The translations under genes and the position numbers were made by a program. Under the pieces are notes generated by a model that was given only the letters and a program-made list of their open reading frames with translations, had not been told where the DNA came from and searched no databases. DNA of 64,000 nucleotides from Camellia lanceoleosa. Lineage: Eukaryota; Streptophyta; Magnoliopsida; Ericales; Theaceae. Positions 23,076 through 33,947 of the stretch are shown in pieces (the first letter of the stretch is position 1; every line of letters begins with the position of its first letter). The DNA is taken from positions 90,834,717 to 90,898,716 of the forward strand of contig CM045762.1 of the NCBI GenBank assembly GCA_025200525.1, written 5' to 3'.

Positions 23076-24720
23076 TCATCGTTGTCCTACAGCTGATGGT
23101 CAAACAAGATCTCAAACCCAGGGATACGTTGCTTTGAGGGATTTACCCAAGGCTTGGGAAAGCCACAAAAAGGGAAATCCTCTCATTCCTAAACAAAACG
23201 GCCATTCAGTGTCCCCTGGATTGGCCTGTAGATGAGTTCATAATGTTTTTTAGCTTGTTTGGCCTTGGCTCTGCCTCTCATTTCTTCCCTCTTTCTGATC
23301 TAGTCCTCTTTGGTGGGCACATAGCCCAGTCTAAAGGCATGCGGGTTGTGTGGCACATCTGTCAATGCTGCAACACCTTTCTGACCACTCTTTCTGAGCC
23401 CCATTCCTGGAACGCGCCGCAGTTTGTTCATAAAATAGATGGATTGGGCGCTGACGTACATACCTTCGTCTATGACCAGAATTGTCTGCACTATTTGGGC
23501 TTCGGCCAGAGTGAATCCCGAGAGAAATACATTCTCCTCGCCATATTTGATCTCTATCACTGGCGTGGTCACCTTTGGTGGCAGATGAATGGAGGAGTTC
23601 CCAAAAACAATTGCCACTCTTCCTCCATGATGATACTTCAACATCTGGTGGAGAGTGGAGGAGATAGCCTTCACATGGTGCAACCAAGGCCTCCTCCCTA
23701 ACAGCAAATTAAAAGTAGCCTTCACATCCAAGATGTGAAACTTGATCTCTTGCTCAGCTGGGCCCACTTGGACTCTCACTTGCACTGTACCCATAACTTC
23801 TCTACCTGTGTTATCAGACACCCGTATTACCTGGACTGTGGGAACAAAATCCGCTGGTTTGAGGCCAATTGCATAGGAAGTACGGGAGGGACATACATTA
23901 ATGGCCAAGCCGGTATCTACCAACACCACCGACACCCTTTTCTCCCTGCATGCCATAGATATGTACAACGGTTTGTTGCGAGTCGAGCCCTCCAACGGTA
24001 GCTCTTCGTCAAAGAAAGTAAGCATTGGCCTGGCACCACTTGGAAAGACCAAACCCACAAGCTGCTCGGGCGTGGTGTCAATGGACAATTTAGCCTTGTC
24101 CACTGCCAACAACACTGCCTGCCGGTGTACTCATGAGGCCATGAGAAGACCCTATATGGATTTTTTTGAGCTGTTTCAATATTGTCTCTTCTTCTAGTTT
24201 GTTTGTACTTCTGTTTCTCAGCCTTTTTGTCTTTTGCTTGATCCAGGTGTGGCAGCTTAAAATATCGTCTACTGCGGGTGAGATGACCTATTTCCTCGGC
24301 ATACCATGTATTGTCCAGAATGTAATCGCCCCAGTCTTCGTCAATATGGGCTAGATGCAGATCATTATCGTCCCACCATTCGCCCTCAGCGACCAACAAA
24401 CAGTTGTCTGGCTCTGCTTGTATCACCTTCACATCATAAGTGTCCCCCACTAGGTACCGTGAAATTACAGTTTCTCGGCTGTCTTCAATTCTTTCTCATT
24501 CAAACTACCTCAGTGTAGCTCCCTATTTGGTATCTACGGTGTTTACAATGCCTACTTCTTGGGCTGGGTTTTCCACACTAGCGCTCTCCGGCAGCTTTCC
24601 TTTCTAACCAACCCTTCTGGCTACTATAGCTATCTCTACTTCTTTTCCCTCTGGTTTCATTCTAGTTTCTTCTTCCTTGTCTGGCTCATCACTCAGCCAT
24701 TCAATGTTGTCAATTGATCG
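23076..24720 (-). pseudogene. Tat-type protease region (Tat-C), inverted relative to Tat-A gag
   Basis: The clearest frame is 23300-24115 (271 codons): retropepsin with active-site motif VVLVDTGLAINVCPS (the usual Ser after DTG is Leu here) and LLLGRRPWLHHVKAISS, as in Tat proteases. The upstream acidic part (24115-24450) reads EGEWWDDNDLHLAHIDEDWG; the downstream part holds FRLGYVPTKED and a Lys/Arg-rich segment. Stops and frame changes interrupt it at several places. Retropepsin would mature gag-pol. The opposite orientation to 21503-22285 shows it is not a simple continuation of Tat-A. Confidence 0.85.
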
Positions 24721-24726
24721 ACCAAC

Positions 24727-25547
24727 ATGCTCAAATTCAAACATTCAAGACTTATTCTCCCATGATTTGTACATGCATGTGGGAGATGCCCATTATCCTC
24801 AACTTAATTGATGGAGAGGTGGTCAAAGCATGAGTTTCCATTAAAATCTCACATGGATTATACATATTTGTGCTCAACATGCAATGTCAAAGCAATTTCT
24901 TATATGCTTGCACCTATTGTCTTCCAATTCAACAAAACCAACTCAATACATACTCTAGATCACAAATAAATCTTCAACACACAAGAGTACACATTAAACT
25001 CATGAATTCAAGAATCAATGCTTACCTAGAAGCCCAATTCTTTTGATCTATGGTCCAATTTAGAGTTAGACTTCAAATTTCCAAGCCTTCGAGATCAAAC
25101 TTGTACTATTCTCTCCTCTCTCTCTCTATAGCTGGCTCTCCTCTAGTTTGAGCTCAAATTCAGTCAAGTGAAACAAGAAGAGAGAATAGAGATGTAGTGC
25201 CCTTTTTACATAAGTCCCCACTAAGCCATTATTTTAATATTAGATAATGGGGTACTAAAGTGATCAATTTAATCAATTTAATTCGACCCGAATCAATTTT
25301 CAATTAAATTTCACCGTAGGCTCTAAAAATTACGCTAATCACAATGGCGTAATTGATTTCGGGTTCTGTGGCCGATAAGGCCTTCAATTTAATTTCCAAA
25401 GCAGATAATCAAACAGATATTCCTACGGTGGACAGATAGAAATTCAAAACCACATATTTTCACATAATGACACACAAAAACGTATTAAACACATAATCAT
25501 GCTCATATTAAGGACCAATTAACACAATACAGAACAGGGGTATTATA
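24727..25547 (-). repeat. Truncated Gypsy-1-family LTR fragment
   Basis: Resembles 506-1354 (Gypsy-1 LTR) along its length, including AATTTCACCGTAGGCTCTAA and TTTCGGGTTCTGTGGCCGAT. The minus-strand start reads TATAATACCCCTG instead of TGTGATACCCCTG, i.e. decayed by C-to-T/G-to-A changes. It is followed directly by Tat RT sequence without purine tract or pol, so it is a fragment rather than the end of an element. Confidence 0.85.
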
Positions 25548-26645
25548 GGATCAGAGAATACAAATTGAGGTTGAATTCGTAGAAATGTACTTTCTGCATA
25601 ATAACAGTTAAAATGCTGGACTTCTTGATCACACAGAGGGGCATCGAGGTAGATCCTTCCAAAATCAAGGCCATATTAGAAATGCCACCACCAAGGACTG
25701 AAAGGAGGTGCGAGGCTTTATGGGTAAAGTGTAATTCATAAGATGATTTATTTCCAAATTAACCTTGACTTGTGAACCACTTTTTGGTCTCTTGAAGAAA
25801 GAAAAGAAATTCCGATGGGATGATCGATGTCACTTCGCCTTTGAGTAGATCAAGCAGTATCTTCAGAATCTGCCAGTGTTATCGCCGCCAGATCTGGGGA
25901 AGCCTTTGATTCTGTATCTGTCAGTAATGGACACTACAATGGGATGCATGCTTGCTTAGGAATCTGAGGATAGGGTGAAGAAAGCCATCTATTACTTGAG
26001 CAAGAAAATGCTAGAATACGAGACCCGCTACACTCCGCTGGAGAAGGCTTGCCTAGCCTTGGTATGGGCTACTAGGAAGTTGAGGCACCACTTGTTTCCT
26101 TACTCCATAATTCTGTTTCAAGATTAGATCCCATCAAATATCTCTTTGAGAAACTAGTGCTTACAGGTAGGCTAGCCCGTTGGTTGCTTTTCCTCTTCGA
26201 ATTTGATCTAAAGTATGTCGCCCGCAAGTCGGTCAAGGGAAGAGCTGTAGCGAAATTCCTGGCAGATCACCCGATAGAAGAGGATGAGGCAGTTGAATAC
26301 ATGTTCCCAGATGAAGCCATTCTGCAAGTCAAGGAAGAGACTTGGACGATATACTTTGATGGAGCATCTAATCAATATGGTTATAGGATAAGTGTGATGT
26401 TGATAGCACCCGACAATTCCCATATACCTTTAGCCTTCAAACTCCAGTTCAAGGTCTCCAACAATAAAGCGGAGTATAAAGTGTGTATTGCTGGTTTAGA
26501 AGATGCCCTAGAACTAGGGGTAAAAAGATTGGATGTTATTGGGACCTCGAATCTAGTTGTTTCTCAAGCGAATGGAGACTGGAAGGTCAAAGAAGAAAAG
26601 ATGAAGATTTACCACCAGACCCTGGATATTTTGATTCCTAGGTTT
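25548..26645 (+). pseudogene. Tat-type RT, RNase H and second (plant archaeal-like) RNase H remnant (Tat-D)
   Basis: Begins in the RT (QRGIEVDPSKIKAILEMPPP at about 25643), continues with RNase H pieces (KKAIYYLSKKMLEYETRYTP; WATRKLRHHLFPYSI) scattered over frames, then a long clean frame from about 26157 with WTIYFDGASNQYGYRISV and NNKAEYKVCIAGLEDALELG. The latter is the additional RNase H domain characteristic of Tat elements. Several stops and indels break the first 600 bp. It ends at about 26645, inside the extra RNase H, where the Gypsy-2 RT begins in the same frame. Confidence 0.88.
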
Positions 26646-28930
26646 GAAAAACTATTTGCTAAACTAAAGAAATGTGAATTTTGGCTGGATGAAGTCATTT
26701 TCTTAGGGCATGTTATCAACAAGGAAGGGATTTCAGTAGACCTACAGAAGATAGAGGCAATTATGAATTGGCCCACTCCAACGAATGTAACAAAAGTTCA
26801 CAGTTTCATGGACTTAGTCGGGTACTATAGAAGATTTGTGAAGGATTTTACAAAAATAGCTATACCACTTACTCAACTGATGCGCAAGGGGCAACCATTT
26901 GAATGGAATGACGAAAGAGAATCTGCCTTTCATGAACTGAAAACGAGACTGACCACTGCACCAATATTAACATTGCCTATAGGTACGAAAAAAATTTATG
27001 ATTTTCAATGATGCATCTTATAAAGGTTTGGGTTGTGTATTAATACAAAATGGAAGGGTGATCGCCTACGCCTCTCGGTAGTTGAGGCCACATGAGTAGA
27101 ATTACCCAACACGCGACCTAGAATTGGCCGCAGTTGTATTTGCCTTAAAATTTTGGCGGCATTACTTGTATGGGACGAAATGCGAAGTCTACACGGATCA
27201 CAAAAGTTTGAAGTATTTCTTTACGTAAAAGGAGTTGAATATGTGACAAAGGAGATGGCTTGAACTAATAAAAGACTATGATATTCAGATCCAGTATCAC
27301 CCCGGGAAAGCCAATACGGTTGCTGATGCCTTGAGCAAAAAATCGACGGGGAATTTAGCTTGCTTGCTTAGTTAACAGAAAGGAATCTTGCTAGATCTCG
27401 AGAGAACCGGGATTGAAATTGTGTTACAAGAACAAGCTGGGTTGATAGCCGCCATTTCAGCTGAACCAACAACAATTACTGAAATCAAGCAAAGGCAAAA
27501 AGAGGATGATTTCCTCAAGAAGATAATTGATGAGTTTGAGGCAAACCCGAAATTAGAATTCAGCATTGATGGTGAAGTGTTGAAATTTCAGAATCGACTG
27601 TGTGTTCCAAACATTTCTGAACTAAAGAAGAGAATCTTAGATGATGCCTACAAATCAGTGTTTGCTATGCATCCGGGTAACAACAAAATGTATCAGGACT
27701 TGCGGCAAAGCTATTTGTGGCCCAAAATGAAGGAAGAAATTGCAAAGTATGTGTCCAAGTGCCTTTAGTGTCAGTAAGTTAAAGCTGAACACCAAAAGCC
27801 AGGCGGTCTACTTTAACCTCTCCCTATTCCGGAATGGAAATGGGAGCATGTAACCATGGATTTCGTTATTGGTCTACCTCAAACTCCTCGAGGTATGGAC
27901 TCGATTTGGGTTGTAGTTGATAGACTTACTAAATCTGCACATTTTTTGCCTATTAAAACTACATTTGATACTTATAGACTAGCTACTATATATGTTGATG
28001 AGATTGTTCGCCTACATGGGGTTCCAGTGACCATTGTCTCGAATAGAGATCCGAAATTTGTATCTAGATTGTGGAAAAGTTTGCAAAGAGCTATGGGAAC
28101 AGAATTGAGGTTTAGTACCGCATTCCACCCACAGATAGACAGGCAACCAGAATGGACAATACAGACCTTGGAAGATATGCTAAGAATGTGTGCTTTGGAT
28201 TTTCAAAGGAGTTGCGAAGATTGTTTGCCACTAGTAAAGTTTGCATAAAATAACAGTTTCCCTTCCAGCATCGGTATGGCACCCTACGAAGCCTTATATG
28301 GTAAAAAGTATAGGTCGCCAATTTGTTAGACAGAGGTCGAAGATAAAGCCTTACTTGGGCTTGAAATTGTGCAAGACACTTCTGAGAAGATTAAAATTAT
28401 TCAACAAAGGCTCAAGACGGCTCAGAGCCGATAGAAGAACTATACAGACGTTCGAAGAAGGCCTCTTGAGTACGAGGTTAGTGATCATGTATTTGTTTGG
28501 GTGAATCTGATAAAAGGGCAGCTGAGATTTGGTAAGAAGGGTAAATTGTCACCCCGTTACATTGGCTCATTTCAAATTCTGCAAAGACTTGGTCCAGTTG
28601 CTTATAGGATTGCTTTACCGCCGGGATTCAAACAAATGCATAATGTGTTTCATGTATCGATGTTGAGAGGTTATCTTCGAGATCCGTTTCATGTGATTGA
28701 TTACCATCGGATAGCTCTCAATGAAAATATGGAATACGAAGAATGACCAGAACGAATCATTGACCGGCAAGTGAAGCAATTGAGAAATAAGTCCATCCCA
28801 GTGGTAAACATAGAGTGGAAAGAACACTACAAGACGGACGCTACATGGGAAAAAGAGGATGAGATGCGACTACGCTACCCACACTTGTTTCCGAACGGAG
28901 GTAAAATAAGTTTGGAGGACCAAACTCCCT
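26646..28930 (+). pseudogene. Gypsy-2 pol, from mid-RT to chromodomain (Tekay-like)
   Basis: Close relative of Gypsy-1 pol. It starts at [20 protein letters not shown] (after the RT catalytic site, which is missing), then RNase H, integrase zinc finger ([15 protein letters not shown]), integrase core ([28 protein letters not shown], with the catalytic D of SDRD changed to N), C-terminal HNVFHVSMLRGYLRDPFHVI and a chromodomain ending before 28930. About twelve in-frame stops are present, nine of them explained by C-to-T or G-to-A changes relative to Gypsy-1 (for example 27079, 27226, 27244, 27766, 27775, 27814). Dead copy. Confidence 0.92.
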
Positions 28931-28944
28931 AAAAGAGGGAAGAT
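28931..28944 (+). other. Gypsy-2 polypurine tract
   Basis: AAAAGAGGGAAGAT directly before the LTR start, the same arrangement as in Gypsy-1. Confidence 0.85.
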
Positions 28945-29275
28945 TGTGATGACCCTGTCTTGTGTTAAGTAATTAATCATGATTATGTTGTGATTATGTG
29001 ATTAATTTGAATTTGGGTGTTAAATGTATGATTATATGTGGATTTGGCCTTATATCTATTCTCCGTAGGAAAATCTATTCAACTTACTGTTGTGAATTGA
29101 AAATTGAAGGCCTTATCGGCCACAGAAACCGAAATTGACTATGCCATTGCGATTAGCGTAATTTTTAGGGACTGAGGTGAAGTTTGATTAAAAATTTATT
29201 CGGACCGAATAAATTAGATTAAATTGATTTAATTAAGCCCAATTAACTAATGTTAATGAAATTTGATTAAGGGTG

Positions 29276-29283
29276 TATATAAA
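29276..29283 (+). promoter_or_regulatory. TATA box of the Gypsy-2 LTR
   Basis: TATATAAA about 330 bp into the LTR, followed by GGGGGCC and a CT/GA-rich leader; a usual LTR promoter position. Confidence 0.6.
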
Positions 29284-30089
29284 GGGGGCCAAACACACTT
29301 AACTCTCTCTTTTTGAGCTCATTATCTGGTTATACACTCTAGAGAGAGAGAGTGCACGGTTGTAGAGAGAGGGGGAGCTCAAAATTAGGGATTTGAACTA
29401 AGAGCTTGAAATTGAGGAGGTTAATTCAAAGAGCTAGCTAGAATTTGGAATATTTGGACTCCTAGGTTAGTAAATGAACTCAATTTCATGAGTTTAAGTT
29501 CATCCTTGCATGAATTCTAGCTTGTTATGTGACCAAGAACAAGAATTAAGTTGAATTTGATGAATTTGAAGTCAATGTACACATGCATGTAAGAAATTGC
29601 CATGAATTTGCATATTTGAGCATGAAACATGTAGTTTATGTTAATTTGAAAGTCCTTTACTACATGCATGTGAGAATTATCATGATATGAAACTCAATTC
29701 TAAGGATTTATGTTGTAATTAGAAGTTGATTATTGAAACATGAAGAATATGACACCAAATCATACATGCATGCATAATTTTAATGAACTCCATAATTTTG
29801 AGCATCATTTGTGCTATTTGAAGGGAGATTGGAGTCAATAATTGACATGCATAAATGATTCATGAAGATATGAAGTTTGTATGAAGTTTAAATGCATGAG
29901 CTTTAGCCATACCAAGAAAATGTTAAATGATTTGAGAATTAGATCATGGTTTTGGTCAATTGGTCTCAAATAATTCATATTCTCATGGCATGCATTGACC
30001 TTCCATGTTTTTGTACCAAAAACACGAGCTTTGTGCCTTTGAATACTAAGTTTGAGCTTCAAATGCAATTCTGGAAATTCTAGAATTCG

Positions 30090-30330
30090 GCATGTCTGCT
30101 CAAGCGAGGAATCCACCGCTCAAGTGTGAAATGTTAGCTCCCAAAAGTTTGCAGACATTGATGCCCGCTCAAGCATGAGGAGTTCCGCTCGAGCGCCCAG
30201 ACTCATGTTTTGACTTTTAACTCGAGCGTTCGAAGTCACGCTCGAGCACAAAAATGAGGTAACCAGTACTTTTGCAGACCTAAGGGGCTCCACTCGATGG
30301 GTAAAAGTTGTGCTCGAGCGGAGAGCCCTG
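30090..30330 (+). repeat. CGCTCGAGCG palindrome cassette in the Gypsy-2 LTR
   Basis: At least eight occurrences of the 10-bp palindrome or decayed forms: perfect at 30186-30195, CTCGAGCG at 30221-30228, CGCTCGAGC at 30239-30247, GCTCGAGCG at 30312-30320, plus GCTCAAGCG-type variants near 30097, 30117 and 30170. It occupies the same relative place in the LTR as the CGGCGG block of Gypsy-1. Confidence 0.85.
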
Positions 30331-30744
30331 TTTCAAAAATTTTAAAAGTGTGTTTTATGATTTGTTTTCCATTCTCTTCCACTTCTAAGTACTCTTAGGC
30401 ATGCATTGAGAATTATAAATGAGTTAAAAAGATAAGGAAGAAGCCTAAGAAGGATATATAAATTAAGAACGGATTGAATCGCTTGTGACCCATTATGTTT
30501 ATGTAATGTGTATGGTCAAGCACAAGAGCAAATCATCCGGCAGATCATTGTGAGTAATGTCTTAATAAAGATAAGTTCAAATACGTTATTTTTCACAATG
30601 TTACTTCTATGTGAGCCTTATGGGTTTGTCATTTGAATTATGGATGAGTAGTCTGAATGATAGTCTTTTACACAAGACTAGTTGAATACGAATGTGATTA
30701 CAATCATGAGTTTAACATACACACATGCATACGAGTACGGAAAT

Positions 30745-31155
30745 GAATGATTGGGCCAAAAGTAGTTTGACATGAATGATTGGGCCAAAGGCCGTTTGAC
30801 ATGAACGATTGGGCCAAAGGTCGTTTGACATGAACGATTGAGCCAAAGGCCATTTGACATAAATGATTGGGCCAAAGGCCGTTTGACATGAATGATTAGG
30901 CCAAAGGCCGTTTGCCATGAACGATTGGGCCAAAGGCCATTTGACATGAATGATTGGGCCAAAAACCGTTTGACATAAATAATTGGGCCAAAGGCCGTTT
31001 GACATGAACGATTGGACCAAAGGCTGTTTGATATGAACGATTGGGCCAATGGCCATTTGACATGAACGATTGGGCCAAAGGCCGTTTGATATGAATGAAT
31101 AGGCCAAAGGCCGTTTGATAAGAACGAAATGGGCCTGAGGCCGTTTGATATATTA
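30745..31155 (+). repeat. 29-bp tandem array in the Gypsy-2 LTR
   Basis: About 14 units with a 29-bp period: core GGGCCAAAGGCC plus a 17-bp spacer (GTTTGACATGAACGATT). It is the sense-strand equivalent of the Gypsy-1 array, with the same unit length and core but a different spacer. ORFs on the minus strand (60-162 codons, repeated FGPIVHVKRPLAQSFMSNGL type) are period artefacts. Confidence 0.93.
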
Positions 31156-31434
31156 GATCGAATCATGAATGGGTCTAAAGTCGTGTGATATGACTGCTAT
31201 GAATTTCAGTTATGTACTCCTTTATTTTGATATTATTCACTGGGCTATCGCTCACTGTCATTTATGTGTGTGGGGGGTGAGCAAAGAGATGTCCAAACCC
31301 AGCCCCAGTGAAAGACATGAGAGGAGTCAAGTTTTTGTGGAGTCAGCCCGAACATCTCACACATGAGACTTACGTTGTTTCTTCTACTTTTGATGTCCCT
31401 TTTTTTATTCTGATGAATATCTTGGATCACCATG

Positions 31435-31972
31435 TACATAATTAGCATGCATACATTGGGAGTTGGCGTGCAAAACGCCATAAACTTAGCCGAAAAAGGC
31501 TTTTCAGGGCCAAAAATTGGAAGCAGCCCCCAAACCACTCTACAGATGGCACAGGTAGCTTCCTCATGTCAAATAGGACCTGTGAGGTTAGACAGGACAT
31601 AATTAGCACGCGTACCTTGGGAGTTGGCGTGAAAAACACAATAAACTTAGCCGAAAAAGGCCTTTGATGGCCGAAAATTCAAATAAGCCCCCCAACCACT
31701 CTATGGATGGCATGGGTAGCTTCCACATGTGAAATAGGACCTGTGGGGACAAACGGGGCGTGATTAGCACACGTACATTGGGAGTTGGCATGAAAAATTC
31801 CATAAACTTAGCCGAAAAAGGCCTTTCGAGGCCAGAAATTCAAAGCAGCCCTTGAAGCACTCTATGGATGCCACAGGTAGCTTTCTCATGTCAAATAGGA
31901 CCTGTGGGGTCAGATGGGACATAATTAGCATGTGTACGTTGGGAGTTGGCATGAAAAACACCATAAAGCTTA
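31435..31972 (+). repeat. 161-bp tandem repeat, about 3.3 copies
   Basis: ATTAGCA plus TTGGGAGTTGGC recurs at 31441, 31602, 31763 and 31924, i.e. exactly 161 bp apart each time. Units contain TAGCCGAAAAAGGCCTTT and GTCAAATAGGACCTGTG. The size is close to plant satellite monomers, but only a few copies are present; it may equally be an internal array of an unseen element. The short ORFs in each unit on the minus strand are artefacts. Confidence 0.92.
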
Positions 31973-33947
31973 TAAATATATATTAAAGCTTATAAATATA
32001 TATGTTGTATAAGCATGTCTATATATGTAGTTTTATGAATAAAATATATATGTATTTACACTTTAGACTAAACTTGACTTGGGGCTCATGCCTGAGTTGG
32101 GAAATTTCTTTACACTTTAGACTAAACTTAAATAAACTCTCAACTCAACCGAACCCATCTGAATTGTAACCTATTTGAGACTTTCCTAAGTCTAACAATG
32201 GAATAACTAAAATTGTGGATTAATTGAAAAAAAAATGATAAAAGTAGCACCCAATTTTGTGTGTTAAGTACTTATTAATTTATGAAGTAAATGAGTATTT
32301 AATGGTGTAGCTAAACTATGTGCTTTGGTCAGATTACTTTTTTGAGGTATGAATGCAAACTCTCAAATAATATATCTATGCATTGAGTATCGTTTGATTG
32401 TGAGAAACCGTACCAATGCATTTAACTAAACTTCTGTCTATATGTTCTATTTTATGTAAGTCCATTCAATATAAATGTTATACATATAGCTTTGTATTGA
32501 ATTCCAAAAGCCTAGAAGCATATTAAATGTTACAATAATGTCATAAATCAAGAATTCAAAAAAGAAAAAGAAAAAGAAAAAATAATATGTGATTCATATT
32601 CATTTTAAATGTGGACCTCACCATATTAGAGTTGAATTTAAAGCACACTATTTTTCTTCGTAGATGGTTAGTGGTTAGTGGTTGTAGTTGTTGCCAACTT
32701 AGAAATCATACTTATGGCACCCGCCGCATTGGATGTTTAGGGGTGTAAATTACTCATGTCCAGAATCGAACTAATCTTGATCGCGAACATCATATGAGCT
32801 TTGGTATGAAATCAAGTCTCATTCGATCATGATTGCCAAGATTTTGATAATACCAAAACATTTAAGTAGACTTTATTCTATAAGCCAACGTAAATGTTAC
32901 ACAGTACATACCTTTGCATTGAGTTTCCAAGTGCTTAGAAGTATATTAAGTTTTATTCTAGTACAATATTGTACACAGTACATACCTTTCCACATTTTCA
33001 CATATTGTCATTGTGGAGATTTAGATCCTAGATTTTCTATAAGACCAAGTGAGCACCATGTTGGGGTTGGAGTGTGAAAGGAGCGTGCACATATGATGGA
33101 AAAAGCTGAAATGAGAAGTGTTGTAAACTGATAATTAAAATTTTATAATACTCTCTCCATCTCATTTTATGTTTCCAACTCCCAATTTTTGAAAATTCAT
33201 TTTATGTGTCCTAGTTGCAGTAGTTAAAAAATTTTAACCATTACTTCCTAAATTCAAACTATATTTAAATATAATTTCAATTACAATTGACATCCTTGCA
33301 ATTGGTGTTTTGTAGATGGCTATAACTTTTTGTTTACAATAGAACTAATGGGTGTAATTTTTGTTGTGTAGATGGCTTTTGGCATTGACATGTGGATCTT
33401 CTATTTTTTTGTGCGGAGGATAATTCACAGTTTTGAACATTTGGTAAGTTTTTTGTCGTCCTCTACTTTTTGTGTGGAATTTGGATGAATTGTACATATA
33501 ATTTTTGATGGGGTACATAATACTTTTGGAACTTGTATTAATTGCTCTGGTGGTATATATAGATTACCTTTTGTCGTGGTGCATATTACCATGGTAATTT
33601 ATACCATGCCAAATGGTCATTACAATGCATAGTATAGTTAAAATATTTTGTGTATAGAGGACATTGTTTTGGTAATGTATTTGTTATGTATGACGTTATT
33701 ATTTGTAATTGGAATATATATAGTTGGTTTGCATATAAGTTTACATTAAAAGGTGTTCTTTTCTGTTTGATGCTTGTAAGTGAAATGTGCGTTAAGAAAT
33801 AAGTGATAATATATATATTGATTTGTTTGTATACCTATTACAGGTTGCGGTGGATACATACAGGTTGTGAAAAAATTTATTAAAATAAAAAAAACAAAAC
33901 AAAAACATAAAATGATATTTTTGGCAACAAAACAATTGGTATCCAAA
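31964..33947. other. AT-rich spacer without recognisable genes
   Basis: No gene is visible. It opens with a short direct duplication (TAAAGCTTATAAATATATAT twice, 31964-32003). A diverged duplicate pair is visible at 32459-32540 and 32880-32960 (GTAAATGTTACACAGTACAT-like, then TTCCAA..GCTTAGAAGTATATTAA). Near 33148 the text TACTCTCTCCATCTCATTTTATGT resembles one end of a Stowaway-type MITE, but no partner end was found. Confidence 0.5.

Larger units (their letters stand above)
28945..31440 (+). repeat. Gypsy-2 3' LTR, 3' end truncated
   Basis: Starts TGTGATGACCCTG. Its sections run parallel to the Gypsy-1 LTR: TTCGGTTTCTG/ATCGGCCACAGAAACC region near 29110, a palindrome-rich block (30090-30330), a 29-bp array (30745-31155), then TTCACTGGGCTATCG and CCCAGCCCCAGTGAA near 31230-31310. 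The last approximately 300 bp expected from Gypsy-1 are missing, and the sequence passes into a 161-bp tandem array at about 31440. Confidence 0.88.

Noticed and set aside
30678..31166. Minus-strand ORFs of 60-162 codons with repeated FGPIVHVKRPLAQ-like peptides
   Set aside because: Produced by the 29-bp LTR array; three frames give equivalent repeats. The same applies to 11657-12030.
31442..31964. Four similar 65-97-codon minus-strand ORFs
   Set aside because: One per 161-bp tandem unit; a repeat by-product with no known domain.
33140..33260. Stowaway-like end TACTCTCTCCATCTCATTTT
   Set aside because: Only one end seen, no inverted partner within 500 bp, no TA duplication resolved.
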